DNA of 64,000 bases from Acidimicrobiaceae bacterium. Lineage in GTDB: Bacteria; Actinomycetota; Acidimicrobiia; Acidimicrobiales; UBA8190. Below are positions 9,194 through 16,967 of the stretch, piece by piece; position 1 is the first letter of the stretch; each line of letters begins with the position of its first letter. The stretch spans positions 104,613 through 168,612 of the forward strand of contig PLXQ01000060.1 in assembly GCA_003151475.1 (NCBI GenBank), read 5' to 3'. Under the pieces are notes generated by a model, which saw only the letters and a list, made by a program, of their open reading frames with translations, was not told the origin of the DNA and ran no database searches. A program made the translations under genes and the position numbers.

Positions 9194-9612
9194 CTACGGG
9201 CCGATGAGAGCGTCCGTGATGCCGTCGATGCCGACTAGCCGGCCGGCGAGATCTTCACTCAACCCATACCGGGCGGCGAGGGTACGGTGGCCGTATAGCT
9301 GACCTTCGTCTGCCCGCCGTCATCCCACACCAAGACCTTGAGGGGAAGATCGAGCGCAGCAAGGGGCGAGAACTGCATGACCGGAGTTCCGGCCAGGGGA
9401 CTTCCGAATACGACGACCATGGTGTCGCGTAGTTCGAGCCCGTGGTCGCGCGCCTCTTGACTGTGATCGACGACGACAAACACCTTCATCCCCTTGGCCG
9501 AGGCCATCTCGGACAAGCGGGACGCGGTGGTGGCGACGGATCGCGGGCTGGACCTTGTGATGACTCCCCCAGCTTCGGACGGTTGCGCATCAACCCGCTC
9601 GTTCTCACTCAT
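9194..9612 (-). pseudogene. DUF302 family gene with a frameshift near its 3' end
   Basis: The reading frame from ATG 9612 (strong AAGGAGAGAG ribosome site) gives a DUF302 protein: KVFVVVDHSQEARDHGLEL, VVVFGSPLAGTPVMQ, LPLKVLVWDDGGQTKVSYT. It stops early at 9259. Shifting one base at about 9285-9292, in a run of C residues, restores the family's normal C-terminus (LAARYGLSEDLAGRLVGIDG, then ITDALIGP and TAG at 9194). One missing base therefore explains the truncation. DUF302 is a small alpha/beta domain of unclear role. Either a genuine recent pseudogene or a sequencing error in a homopolymer; the 117-residue truncated product would still contain most of the domain. Confidence 0.75.
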
Positions 9613-9685
9613 TCCTCTCTCCTTGGATCAGGGCAGCGGACAGGCGAAGTCCTAGCCGGGACAGAGTCCGCCGATGAGCTCCAGG

Positions 9686-10741
9686 CTACGTCGCGACCAG
9701 GACCTCCGAGCCTTCAGGCGTCTGCGAAGGGCGATCCGACAGGACGCCGTGCAGACTCAGGAGCAGCTCGTCGACGACATCCTGCTGAATGATGAGATTG
9801 CGCCGAGCCCCGTCACGGACGTCGGTCACGAGACCAGCGTCTCGCAAGACTTTGACGTGATTGCTGACGGTGGGTTGCGCCAGAGAAAAGGCGGTTGCGA
9901 GGTCCGTGGCCGTTCGCGGTCCCCGGCGCAGTGCGTCCAGCATGGCCAGTCGGGTCGGGTCCGAAATGGCCTTTAGGCGGCGGGACAATGCAGCCGTGCG
10001 CGCTCGCGCCTCCGCTCCCGTTGTGTCGGTGCGAACGCCGAGAATGACAACTCCGGGCAGGTCGACAAGAAGTCCGCAGTGCGTGAAGAAGGCGGGAACC
10101 ACCACGACCTCACCGTCGGGTCCGAGAGCGGCCACCAAGCGGTCGAACAGATCGCCGAAGTCGTAACCGTCGCGTCCGAGCTCCTGCCAGTGTGCACCCT
10201 TCGCCGCCATCTCCCGCCGGGAGGCCACAGCCGCGTCGACGGCGCCGCGCCCGGAAAGCTCCCAGTCGGGGCGGATGGCGTCCCAGACGTCGCCCACGAG
10301 AGCGGCGTACCGGCGACGAAGATCGGCTGATTCTTTCAGGCGGGCCAATCTGAGCAGAATGGCGGAACGGTCCTCGGGATTCTCCGAGACCAACGGGAGA
10401 TCGTCTGAACTCGCCGGAACCGTGACGCAGAGCTCGTCCAGCCGGCTGAGCAGAGGATCGGCGTCGTCAGAGAACAGCAGCCCACCATGGTGGGCAAGGA
10501 CCATCAGCTCCAAGTACCCGCCACAGCTCACCGCCTCCCCGGGCTCTTTCCACATGGCCTGGACCCGGGCCTGCAGGTCGGGGTGACGCTCGTAGATAGC
10601 GCCGATCGTCGTGTGATCACGTTGGTAGTCCTCCCGCTCGCCAGAAGCCAACGCCCATTCGATCTCGATGGCTACGGACAAGGCCACCGCGATCCGCGGT
10701 CCGTGGGATTGAGAAGCGGAAGGGTTGTGCATGAATGGCAT
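9686..10741 (-). CDS. ArsR-family transcriptional regulator with large N-terminal domain
   Basis: A 351-residue protein. Residues ~255-340 form a winged helix of the ArsR type: RLKAISDPTRLAMLDALRRG, then ATDLATAFSLAQPTVSNHVK (recognition helix) and LRDAGLVTDVRDGARRNLI as the wing. The first ~240 residues are an alpha-helical domain without recognisable motifs, as in the DUF5937-type regulators of actinobacteria. No metal-binding CxC is seen in the HTH helix. Start at ATG 10741 or ATG 10732; neither has a clear ribosome site. An inverted repeat overlaps the start region, so autorepression is likely. A small gene runs divergently to the right. Confidence 0.85.
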   Translation of the reverse strand: MPFMHNPSASQSHGPRIAVALSVAIEIEWALASGEREDYQRDHTTIGAIYERHPDLQARVQAMWKEPGEAVSCGGYLELMVLAHHGGLLFSDDADPLLSRLDELCVTVPASSDDLPLVSENPEDRSAILLRLARLKESADLRRRYAALVGDVWDAIRPDWELSGRGAVDAAVASRREMAAKGAHWQELGRDGYDFGDLFDRLVAALGPDGEVVVVPAFFTHCGLLVDLPGVVILGVRTDTTGAEARARTAALSRRLKAISDPTRLAMLDALRRGPRTATDLATAFSLAQPTVSNHVKVLRDAGLVTDVRDGARRNLIIQQDVVDELLLSLHGVLSDRPSQTPEGSEVLVAT

Positions 10742-10755
10742 AGTTCAATGACTAT
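10740..10755. promoter_or_regulatory. operator-like inverted repeat at the arsR-type gene start
   Basis: ATAGT-TCAATG-ACTAT, 5-base arms with a 6-base centre, followed at once by a second ACTATATC copy (10751-10766 reads ACTATATC twice). The site is AT-rich and lies at the start of the ArsR-type gene, upstream of the divergent small gene. Layout and composition suit an ArsR operator overlapping a promoter; this is inference. Confidence 0.5.
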
Positions 10756-10802
10756 ATCACTATATCCTTGAAAACACCAGGAAAAGGAGGTACATTGTCT
10801 CC

Positions 10803-11033
10803 ATGGCAATGAATCCGTGGCTCCTCAAGCAGCTGGTCGCCGGCAGGAGGGAAGAGCTCGAAATATTGGCCCGTCCCCTCGGGCGTCGGCTCGCGGCTGG
10901 TGACGAGCCCGGCATCAACCACGCCGCTCGTGGGCCTTTCCGGCGGCTGGGCGAACCCGTCGGTGGCCTTCTCATCGCCGTGGGACGTCGGTTGGCGGGT
11001 CCCGAGGCCTGGGCCGAAGCACTCGACTACTGA
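10803..11033 (+). CDS. small hypothetical protein, 76 aa
   Basis: Preceded by a good AAAAGGAGGT ribosome site (10781-10790) and divergent from the ArsR-type regulator, which makes a real gene likely. ATG 10803 and ATG 10809 are both possible; the second gives the common N-terminus MNPWLLKQLVAGRREELE. The protein is short, basic and helical with a glycine-rich hydrophobic stretch near residues 50-62 (LGEPVGGLLIAVGRRLAG). I recognise no domain. By position it is the most likely target of the ArsR-type regulator. Confidence 0.6.
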   Translation: MAMNPWLLKQLVAGRREELEILARPLGRRLAAGDEPGINHAARGPFRRLGEPVGGLLIAVGRRLAGPEAWAEALDY

Positions 11034-11131
11034 GTTCTCTCAATCTGGTTTCAGCCAATGCGACGCGCCACATGAATCGTGGGTAGCGCCGAGCGGCCAG
11101 GGGTCGGTCGCGGCCACACTTCACGAAGAGG

Positions 11132-11251
11132 ATGCCTTCTGGACTCTTTGGCATCACCGAGTCGGCCTTCTCGTTTGCCCACGAGATGTTCGTCGTCACG
11201 ATGCAAGCGGAGGACCGCCTTCGAGAGGAGCGGGCATGGCCCGTATGGTGA
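11132..11251 (+). CDS. possible small protein, 39 aa
   Basis: ATG 11132 to TGA 11249-11251 encodes a compact, protein-like sequence: residues 5-25 form a hydrophobic/amphipathic helix (FGITESAFSFAHEMFVV) and the rest is charged and helical (QAEDRLREERAW). It sits 98 bases after the 76-residue gene and 32 bases before the thioesterase, in a gap that is otherwise empty. The AGAGG just before the start is too close to be a good ribosome site. Composition suggests a real micropeptide, but there is no homology evidence. Confidence 0.35.
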   Translation: MPSGLFGITESAFSFAHEMFVVTMQAEDRLREERAWPVW

Positions 11252-11283
11252 TCCAATGACTCCCAACAAGCACAAGAGCAGCG

Positions 11284-12012
11284 ATGGTTGAGAACGACGC
11301 CGGTATCGCCCGTTCGGAGGTAAGGCCCTGGAGCGGCGGGGGCCGCGAGGAGTTGGCCTCCGCTGTCCGCCGGCTGATGACGACGACAGTCACATCGACG
11401 GCTCCTCCCGATGTCCTCGTCGACGTCGCCCAACGGGCTGCCTCTCTGGCCGACAAGCTCGACCGGTACGTGCCGCTTCCCGACGCCGTTCCCCGAGCCC
11501 GGTTTGCTGATGATGTGGCTCAACCCGGTGTGGCCGCCACCATGTCAGCGGCCATGCCGTTCGACATGATCGTCGGCACCTGCAATCCCGTCGCTCCGCC
11601 CATCACCGTCGAATTCGAACCGCCGAAGGCCATCGGCCGGGTCGTCTTCAATCCTTCGTACGAAGGTGCGCCAGGCTGCGTCCACGGCGCGGCTCTGGCC
11701 GGAGCGTTCGACATCATGCTGACGGCGGCCAACTTCATGGCCAATGCCGCCGGACCCACGGTCGAGCTCACAATTCGCTATCGGAAACCGACGTTGATCT
11801 CACAACCAGCGGTTTTCGAGACGTGGGTCACCCGAGTCGAAGGAAGAAGGATCCACAGTGAGGGTCGCCTCACCCAAGGTGGAGTGGTCACGGTGGAAGC
11901 GGTGGGAGAATTCGTGGACATGGAACGATCCCGCATTGCCAAGATGCACCGGACGGCCGATCGCCAACCCCCGGGTGCGGTAGACGAGTTGGACGGTGAA
12001 GGCTCGTCGTGA
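11284..12012 (+). CDS. PaaI-like hotdog thioesterase
   Basis: A 242-residue protein whose second half is a hotdog domain: VVFNPSYEGAPGCVHGAALAGAFD carries the GxxHGG-like helix entry (here CVHGAALAG) that holds the acyl-CoA thioesterase active site, followed by TVELTIRYRKPT and VFETWVTRVEGRRIHSEGRL strands. The ~85-residue N-terminal helical extension (REELASAVRRLM...LADKLDRY) is common in actinobacterial PaaI-like proteins. It would hydrolyse a CoA thioester in the cytoplasm; substrate unknown. Its stop overlaps the GTG of the GNAT gene, so the two form an operon. Confidence 0.85.
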   Translation: MVENDAGIARSEVRPWSGGGREELASAVRRLMTTTVTSTAPPDVLVDVAQRAASLADKLDRYVPLPDAVPRARFADDVAQPGVAATMSAAMPFDMIVGTCNPVAPPITVEFEPPKAIGRVVFNPSYEGAPGCVHGAALAGAFDIMLTAANFMANAAGPTVELTIRYRKPTLISQPAVFETWVTRVEGRRIHSEGRLTQGGVVTVEAVGEFVDMERSRIAKMHRTADRQPPGAVDELDGEGSS

Positions 12013-12827
12013 GCCGCACTTTGCCCATTGTTGGTCCTGAGGCGCTCGACCAGATCGCTTCGCTGTGCGCCCGGTCGATGACCAATCCGCCTTCGACACC
12101 AGAGCTTCGACGCACCTTGTTCGCCTCTGACCAGCCCGCCGTGGTGCGGTTGGCGCCGGGGATGGGGGTGGTGGCCACGGTGCCCGGTGACACCGCGGGC
12201 TTCATCCGGCTCCTCCTGCTTGATCAGACCCTCAGAGGCCACGGGCTGGGTCACGACCTGCTCCGCGCCGCAGAAGATGACCTCGACGGCGCCGCAGTCA
12301 TTACCGTGGGCGCGGACGCCCCGTATTTTTTGCTCCCCGGCGTCCCTGTCGAGGAGACGGCCCTGTGCTGTCTGCTCGAGCGTCACCATTACGGACGCGA
12401 GGAAACCAATTACAACATCGACATCGATGTGACCGACCTGCCCCCCGACCCTGGGCTGGCCCTCGTGCCAACAGCGACGGAGCGTCCGGAGCTTGAACAA
12501 TGGATGGATATGCACTGGCCGAACTGGAGCGCCGAGGTGATGCGGGCCTTCGACCAGGGAACCCTCCTGCTCGGGCGCGACGCCGAGGGAATCGCCGGGT
12601 TCTGCGCCTACGACGTCAATCGGTCCGGAACCTTGGGGCCCATCGCGTCGCGGCCCGAACTGATCGGGAAAGGCGTGGGAGCGCCGCTCTTGGTGAGTGC
12701 GTTGCACCGTCAGCGGGCTACGGGAAACAAGAGCGTCGAGGTCCTCTGGGTCGGCCCTATGGTGCCGTATGCCCGGCTCGGTGGCCGTGTCGGTCGAATG
12801 TTTTTCGTTTATCGCCGGCGCCCATGA
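12009..12827 (+). CDS. tandem GNAT-type N-acetyltransferase
   Basis: Starts at GTG inside the thioesterase stop (GTGA overlap). The 272-residue product looks like two GNAT folds in tandem: the first has LLLDQTLRGHGLGHDLLRAAEDDL, a recognisable acetyl-CoA pyrophosphate loop (R/Q-x-x-G-x-G-like, here RGHGLG), and the second has PELIGKGVGAPLLVSALHRQRATG, another loop. The C-terminal LWVGPMVPYARLGGRVGRMFFVYRR matches the end of such proteins. One half is usually non-catalytic. Acceptor unknown; coupling to a thioesterase suggests acyl-CoA chemistry. Confidence 0.82.
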   Translation: MSRTLPIVGPEALDQIASLCARSMTNPPSTPELRRTLFASDQPAVVRLAPGMGVVATVPGDTAGFIRLLLLDQTLRGHGLGHDLLRAAEDDLDGAAVITVGADAPYFLLPGVPVEETALCCLLERHHYGREETNYNIDIDVTDLPPDPGLALVPTATERPELEQWMDMHWPNWSAEVMRAFDQGTLLLGRDAEGIAGFCAYDVNRSGTLGPIASRPELIGKGVGAPLLVSALHRQRATGNKSVEVLWVGPMVPYARLGGRVGRMFFVYRRRP

Positions 12828-13169
12828 CAGCGCTGATCTCGACGATCGCGGAGCCGCCGTCGAGGCGAAGCAGATATCACGCGACCCGCCACTCCCCACC
12901 ATGACCGTGCCACTCGGCTCGCGGCGCCGAGGGCGAAACGATCGCCCCGAGCATCAGGGGTCGCCGCCAATTGAGGCTATGTCCTTGGCCCGGGAAAAAT
13001 GTTCCGCCGCATCTCACGGGACCATGAGAATCGTCCGATGTCCTTAGGACTTGCGCTCTGGGCGGACGACGCCGGCTTCACAATCAACCTTGGGGTGGTC
13101 GGAATTGGGACCGTTTGGTCGTAGCATAAGGTTCGTGGAGGTTGCTGCACGTCCAAACCTGGACACGAT
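12828..13169. other. intergenic, no gene seen
   Basis: No open frame here has coding character on either strand. The right end is less GC-rich, and TTGGGA (13106 region) followed about 16 bases later by TAAGGT could be a weak promoter for the membrane protein genes to the right; support is poor. Confidence 0.3.
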
Positions 13170-13667
13170 TTGGCGAGTGGTCCGCTGACTCAAGCAGAAC
13201 GGGCCCTCGCCTTCGTCAAGGTCGACTTCCACCGGGGACGCCGCCAGCCCAGACCAGTGATGTTGGCCGTTGCCACCATTTGTGCGATCGTCGGGTCCCT
13301 CGTCGCTGACGCGATCCTCATAAAGATAGGAACGGCCGCTTTCCCCTCCATCAGCGGGTACGTGCACTTCCGTTTCTCCGACTACGCGACGCTCACCGTC
13401 GTCGGTGTCTTGGGCGCGTGCGTCGGATGGCCAATTGTCCTCAGTATCTCTTCGGCCCCGCGATGGTTGTTCCTACGCCTGGCTGTGGTAGCCACCCTGA
13501 TCCTTTGGCTCCCTGACGTGTGGATCCTGTCACAGGGTCAGTCCGTCCGTGCCGTGTTGGTGCTCATGGTCATGCATGTGGCCATCGCCGTGGTGACCTA
13601 CAACGCCCTCGTCCATCTGGCCCCGCCGTTGCCATCGACCGACGATCACACCCGGCCCGTCCGTTAG
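13170..13667 (+). CDS. four-helix membrane protein (DUF6069-like)
   Basis: A 165-residue protein with four predicted membrane helices: PVMLAVATICAIVGSLVADAIL, LTVVGVLGACVGWPIVLSI, LFLRLAVVATLILWLPDVWIL and VLVLMVMHVAIAVVTYNALVHL (each shown in part of the helix). Short charged loops separate them, including the segment GTAAFPSISGYVHFRFSDY. This layout suits the small DUF6069-type actinobacterial membrane proteins. TTG at 13170 is the assigned start, which is uncertain. It lies 20 bases upstream of the DUF347 protein and probably shares its transcript. No function known. Confidence 0.7.
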   Translation: MASGPLTQAERALAFVKVDFHRGRRQPRPVMLAVATICAIVGSLVADAILIKIGTAAFPSISGYVHFRFSDYATLTVVGVLGACVGWPIVLSISSAPRWLFLRLAVVATLILWLPDVWILSQGQSVRAVLVLMVMHVAIAVVTYNALVHLAPPLPSTDDHTRPVR

Positions 13668-13687
13668 TTCCCGGACGCATTCCTCCG

Positions 13688-14503
13688 ATGGCTCTCGATC
13701 CGGGCACACCACATCCGCACCCCGTGACGGGTCGTGCCACCGCCGCCCGACCCAGGGGTGGCGCCTGGCGGACGCTGAGAAAAGTCCCAGAAGTAACGGT
13801 GTACTTCTGGATCATCAAGGTATTAACCACAGCCGTGGGTGAGTCAACGTCGGACTATCTCGTCCACCGATTCGACCCGGTCACCGCCGTTGCTTTCGGA
13901 GCTCTTGGACTCGTCATCGCCTTGACCATCCAGTTCTCGGTCCGCCGCTATGTACCTTGGGTTTACTGGTTCGCTGTTGCCATGGTGGCGGTCTTCGGAA
14001 CGATGGCCGCCGATGTACTTCACATCAAGTTCGGCGTGTCCTATGCCGAATCGACCATTTTCTTCGCCATTGTTCTCGCTATCGTCTTCGTGTCCTGGTC
14101 GCAGACGGAGAAGACCTTGTCGATCCACAGCATCACGACACCGCGCCGCGAAACGTTCTACTGGCTGACGGTGGTGGCGACATTTGCTCTGGGGACGGCC
14201 GCCGGTGATATGACAGCCACGACCATGCACCTCGGGTATCTCGTCTCCGGGCTGATGTTCGCCGCTTTGATTGCTGTCCCCGCGCTGGCCTACCGGCTAT
14301 TCGGTCTGAACGAGATCTTCGCTTTCTGGTTCGCCTACATCGTTACCCGGCCACTTGGCGCTTCGTTCGCCGACTGGACGGGCAAACCCCACCACGTGGG
14401 TGGCCTCGGGATCGGTGATGGACTGGTCAGCCTGGTACTGGGCATTCTGATCGTCGGTTTCGTGGGCTACCTCACGATTGTCGATCGTCGATCGAGAGCG
14501 TAA
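13688..14503 (+). CDS. DUF347 / COG4705 membrane protein
   Basis: A 271-residue protein with about eight membrane helices. The characteristic repeat is seen as KVPEVTVYFWIIKVLTTAVGE followed by STSDYLVH, and again as RRETFYWLTVVATFALGTAAGD, and ...GLNEIFAFWFAYIVTRPLGASFADW. These repeats (aromatic-W/K...T..GE/D.x.D) define the DUF347 family, annotated in some species as manganese- or phytoene-related membrane proteins without firm proof. ATG 13688 is chosen because the reading frame upstream overlaps the preceding gene out of phase. Internal duplication suggests a transporter-like fold. Confidence 0.85.
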   Translation: MALDPGTPHPHPVTGRATAARPRGGAWRTLRKVPEVTVYFWIIKVLTTAVGESTSDYLVHRFDPVTAVAFGALGLVIALTIQFSVRRYVPWVYWFAVAMVAVFGTMAADVLHIKFGVSYAESTIFFAIVLAIVFVSWSQTEKTLSIHSITTPRRETFYWLTVVATFALGTAAGDMTATTMHLGYLVSGLMFAALIAVPALAYRLFGLNEIFAFWFAYIVTRPLGASFADWTGKPHHVGGLGIGDGLVSLVLGILIVGFVGYLTIVDRRSRA

Positions 14504-14515
14504 GCACGATGGCGG

Positions 14516-16018
14516 TCATCGATCTTTCCTACGCCTGATCTCATCGCGCAGCTCCCCTTTGGCAACTTTGCCCCCCGATGACCGTGGTAGAGATTCGACG
14601 ACGATGAGTCGCTCAGGGAACCACTCTTTCGTCACCCCTCTCGAGGCCAGGTGCTCGGTAAGGCCGGAGAGTGTCAGAGCCTCCCATCCGGGCCGAACCT
14701 CGACGTAGATGCAGACTCTCTCACCGAAGACTTGATCTGGCATGGCGATGGCGGCGGCGACGGCCACGCCAGGGTGGGTCACCACCTCAGATTCCACCAT
14801 GAGTGCGCTTATGTTCTTCCCCCCGCGGATGATGAAATCTGACGTCCGACCCACAACCGTGAGGTAGCCCTCGGCATCAATCTCGACAATGTCACCCATC
14901 AACATCCAACCGTCGGGGGTCAGCAGCCTTGCGTTGGCCTCCTCGTCGGCGTAGTACCCGAGACAGGTGGCCGGTCCACGACACCCAGGGATGCCGGGCC
15001 GGCCCTGACCGGTGATGTCGGACCCGTCGTCATCGAAAAGACGAACTTGCATCTCTTCGATGATCCGACCGGCTGTCCGCAACCGGCGTTCACGCGTGTC
15101 CGCCATCGTCGTCCGTGACAAGGCGCCGGTTTCATTGGATCCGTAGAACTGAAGAACGGTGGCGCCAAACTGGTCCTCGAACTCCGCTGCCCTCTCGTAA
15201 GGAACCGCCTCCCCACCCGTGAACATGCACCGCAGTGACGACATGTCGCGTGGTCTCATCTGCTGTTCGTTGAGCATCATGATGAACTGTGTACTCACAC
15301 AGGCCAGCACAGTGACCCTGCATTTTTCGATCAGGTCCAGAGAAGCTCCGGCGTCGAAACGGTCATTCAGCACCGTGGGGCAGCCGAGGATTGTCGGCGT
15401 GAAATGCGCAGTCCAGAGGCCGAATCCGAATGGTGTGGGAATGGCCGAGAAGAAGACGTCGTCCTTGGTCAGCGCTCCGGCGTCGACTGCCCAGGAGTGG
15501 TAGGCAAACCACCGACTCTGCGTGTGCATCACGCATTTCGGAAGACCCGTCGTTCCCGATGTGGAGTTGAGGAGAAACAGGTCGTCGAGGCCCAGGCCAC
15601 GGTCGGGCGCATGAACCGAGGGCGGCAACTCTCCGAGGTCGACGGGCAGTGCCACTTCCCGGATCCGCGCTACGGGGCCCGAAAGATCGGCCCTACGTCC
15701 CTTCTCGGTGACGAGGGCCGACGCGCCGGTTGTCGTCAACAGGTGCTCCACCTCTTTTGTGCCGGCCCGAAAACCAATTCCCACGACGACGGCGCCGATG
15801 CGCTCGGATGCAACGAAGACGGAGTGGACACCGGGCCCATCGGGCATGACCACGGCCACCCGATCGCCGGATTCGACCCCGGCGGCAATTAGGTGGGCGC
15901 CCACCCGGTCAGCGGCATCGTCATAGGCCGACCACGTCATCGTTCCGGCGGAGGTCAAGAAGGCCGCCCGTGCACCGTGCAGCGCGGCGTGGGTGCGGAC
16001 GACGGCGCCGATGGTCAT
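14516..16018 (-). CDS. AMP-dependent acyl-CoA synthetase
   Basis: A 500-residue ANL-family ligase. The P-loop is FLLNSTSGTTGLPKCVMHTQ; the ATP/AMP site is seen as TVLQFYGSNETGAL; the hinge and A8 region as GDIVEIDAEGYLTVVGRTSDF; and the catalytic lysine in PRSSGGKVAKGELR at the C-terminus. It would activate a carboxylic acid as acyl-AMP and transfer it to CoA. ATG 16018 is preferred because it lies 16 bases after the upstream gene's stop and starts the conserved region (MTIGAVVRTHAALH). It is the last gene of a leftward operon with a CitE-like lyase and an amidohydrolase. Confidence 0.92.
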   Translation of the reverse strand: MTIGAVVRTHAALHGARAAFLTSAGTMTWSAYDDAADRVGAHLIAAGVESGDRVAVVMPDGPGVHSVFVASERIGAVVVGIGFRAGTKEVEHLLTTTGASALVTEKGRRADLSGPVARIREVALPVDLGELPPSVHAPDRGLGLDDLFLLNSTSGTTGLPKCVMHTQSRWFAYHSWAVDAGALTKDDVFFSAIPTPFGFGLWTAHFTPTILGCPTVLNDRFDAGASLDLIEKCRVTVLACVSTQFIMMLNEQQMRPRDMSSLRCMFTGGEAVPYERAAEFEDQFGATVLQFYGSNETGALSRTTMADTRERRLRTAGRIIEEMQVRLFDDDGSDITGQGRPGIPGCRGPATCLGYYADEEANARLLTPDGWMLMGDIVEIDAEGYLTVVGRTSDFIIRGGKNISALMVESEVVTHPGVAVAAAIAMPDQVFGERVCIYVEVRPGWEALTLSGLTEHLASRGVTKEWFPERLIVVESLPRSSGGKVAKGELRDEIRRRKDR

Positions 16019-16034
16019 GGCACGGCGGTGAAGT

Positions 16035-16967
16035 TCATGGGACGAGGCCCAACCCCCGTGCCCATTCGAGGTTCTGGCGGGCTGAACCGACATGGGCGAT
16101 GTGCACGATGTGACCTTCGCCTTGGTTCACATCCCCATGGACGGCGCGTTCGCCGGTCCTCTCGGCTTCTCCGGCCAAGAAATCGAGTTCCTTCCAGTAG
16201 GCAATCTCCTCAGGTGTGGGCGAGAAGGCTTCGTGCACGATGGAGACGTGAACGGGGTCCCCGATCATCATTCCGTAGTACCCGAGATTGCGGAGCTCGG
16301 TACACCAACCGCGGAGCCCTAACTCGTCGTCACGATCCCCGCCCCACATGCCACTGATGGGATAGCGGATTCCCGCGGCGCGGGCGTCGATCAAGACCTT
16401 CGAGCGGAGGAATAGAGTCTCGCGCCCTTCGACTGTCCACCGGTAGCCGATGGCTTGATGGATGTCGCCGAATCGGGAAATGGCGCCGCCCATATAGCTG
16501 ACCCGCTCCGACGCCGTGGCAATCTCGTAGGCGAGGCGGAGAGCCTGCGCCGTCTCCAGGATTGGATACACCATCGTCGAACCCCCTGGTCGGTCCAGGT
16601 CCACCTCCGTGCAGCCGAGCAGAGCGTCAATAGCATGGATGTCACGCGGGCCCTGGACCTTAGGGACGAGCACTCCAGCCAACCTTGCGCCGATCACGGC
16701 TCGTAGGTCCTTGAGCGTCTGGCCGGTGTCCGGTGGTTGGACTCGGGCGAAGATGAGTGGATCACCCGCGTTCGCCGGCTTATCGAGAAGGTCCCGCACC
16801 GCTCGCCGGGCATCTACCCGGGCCGCTTCCGGAAATGGAGTGCGGGGCTCCTCCAGGTCGATGACGATGGAGTCCGCACCCGATGCCAGGCCCCGTTGAA
16901 TGTCGTCCGGCTGATCCCCCGCACAGAAGAGGACGGTCCGTAGTGGTCGGGCATCGAGCTTCCCCAC
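16035..16967 (-). CDS. HpcH/HpaI aldolase / CitE-like CoA lyase
   Basis: A 310-residue TIM-barrel protein of the CitE/HpcH group. Family features visible are LFCAGDQPDDIQRGLASGAD, SIVIDLEEPRTP (metal-binding acidic strand), PLIFARVQPPDTGQ with the substrate Arg, GVLVPKVQGPRDIHAID, and VYPILETAQALRLAYEIATAS with the metal-binding Glu. Such enzymes cleave beta-hydroxyacyl-CoA or 2-keto-hydroxy acids. Its GTG start overlaps the TAG of the amidohydrolase by one base (TAGTG), so translation is coupled. A long C-terminal tail (residues ~250-310) is not typical. Substrate unknown. Confidence 0.87.
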   Translation of the reverse strand: MGKLDARPLRTVLFCAGDQPDDIQRGLASGADSIVIDLEEPRTPFPEAARVDARRAVRDLLDKPANAGDPLIFARVQPPDTGQTLKDLRAVIGARLAGVLVPKVQGPRDIHAIDALLGCTEVDLDRPGGSTMVYPILETAQALRLAYEIATASERVSYMGGAISRFGDIHQAIGYRWTVEGRETLFLRSKVLIDARAAGIRYPISGMWGGDRDDELGLRGWCTELRNLGYYGMMIGDPVHVSIVHEAFSPTPEEIAYWKELDFLAGEAERTGERAVHGDVNQGEGHIVHIAHVGSARQNLEWARGLGLVP

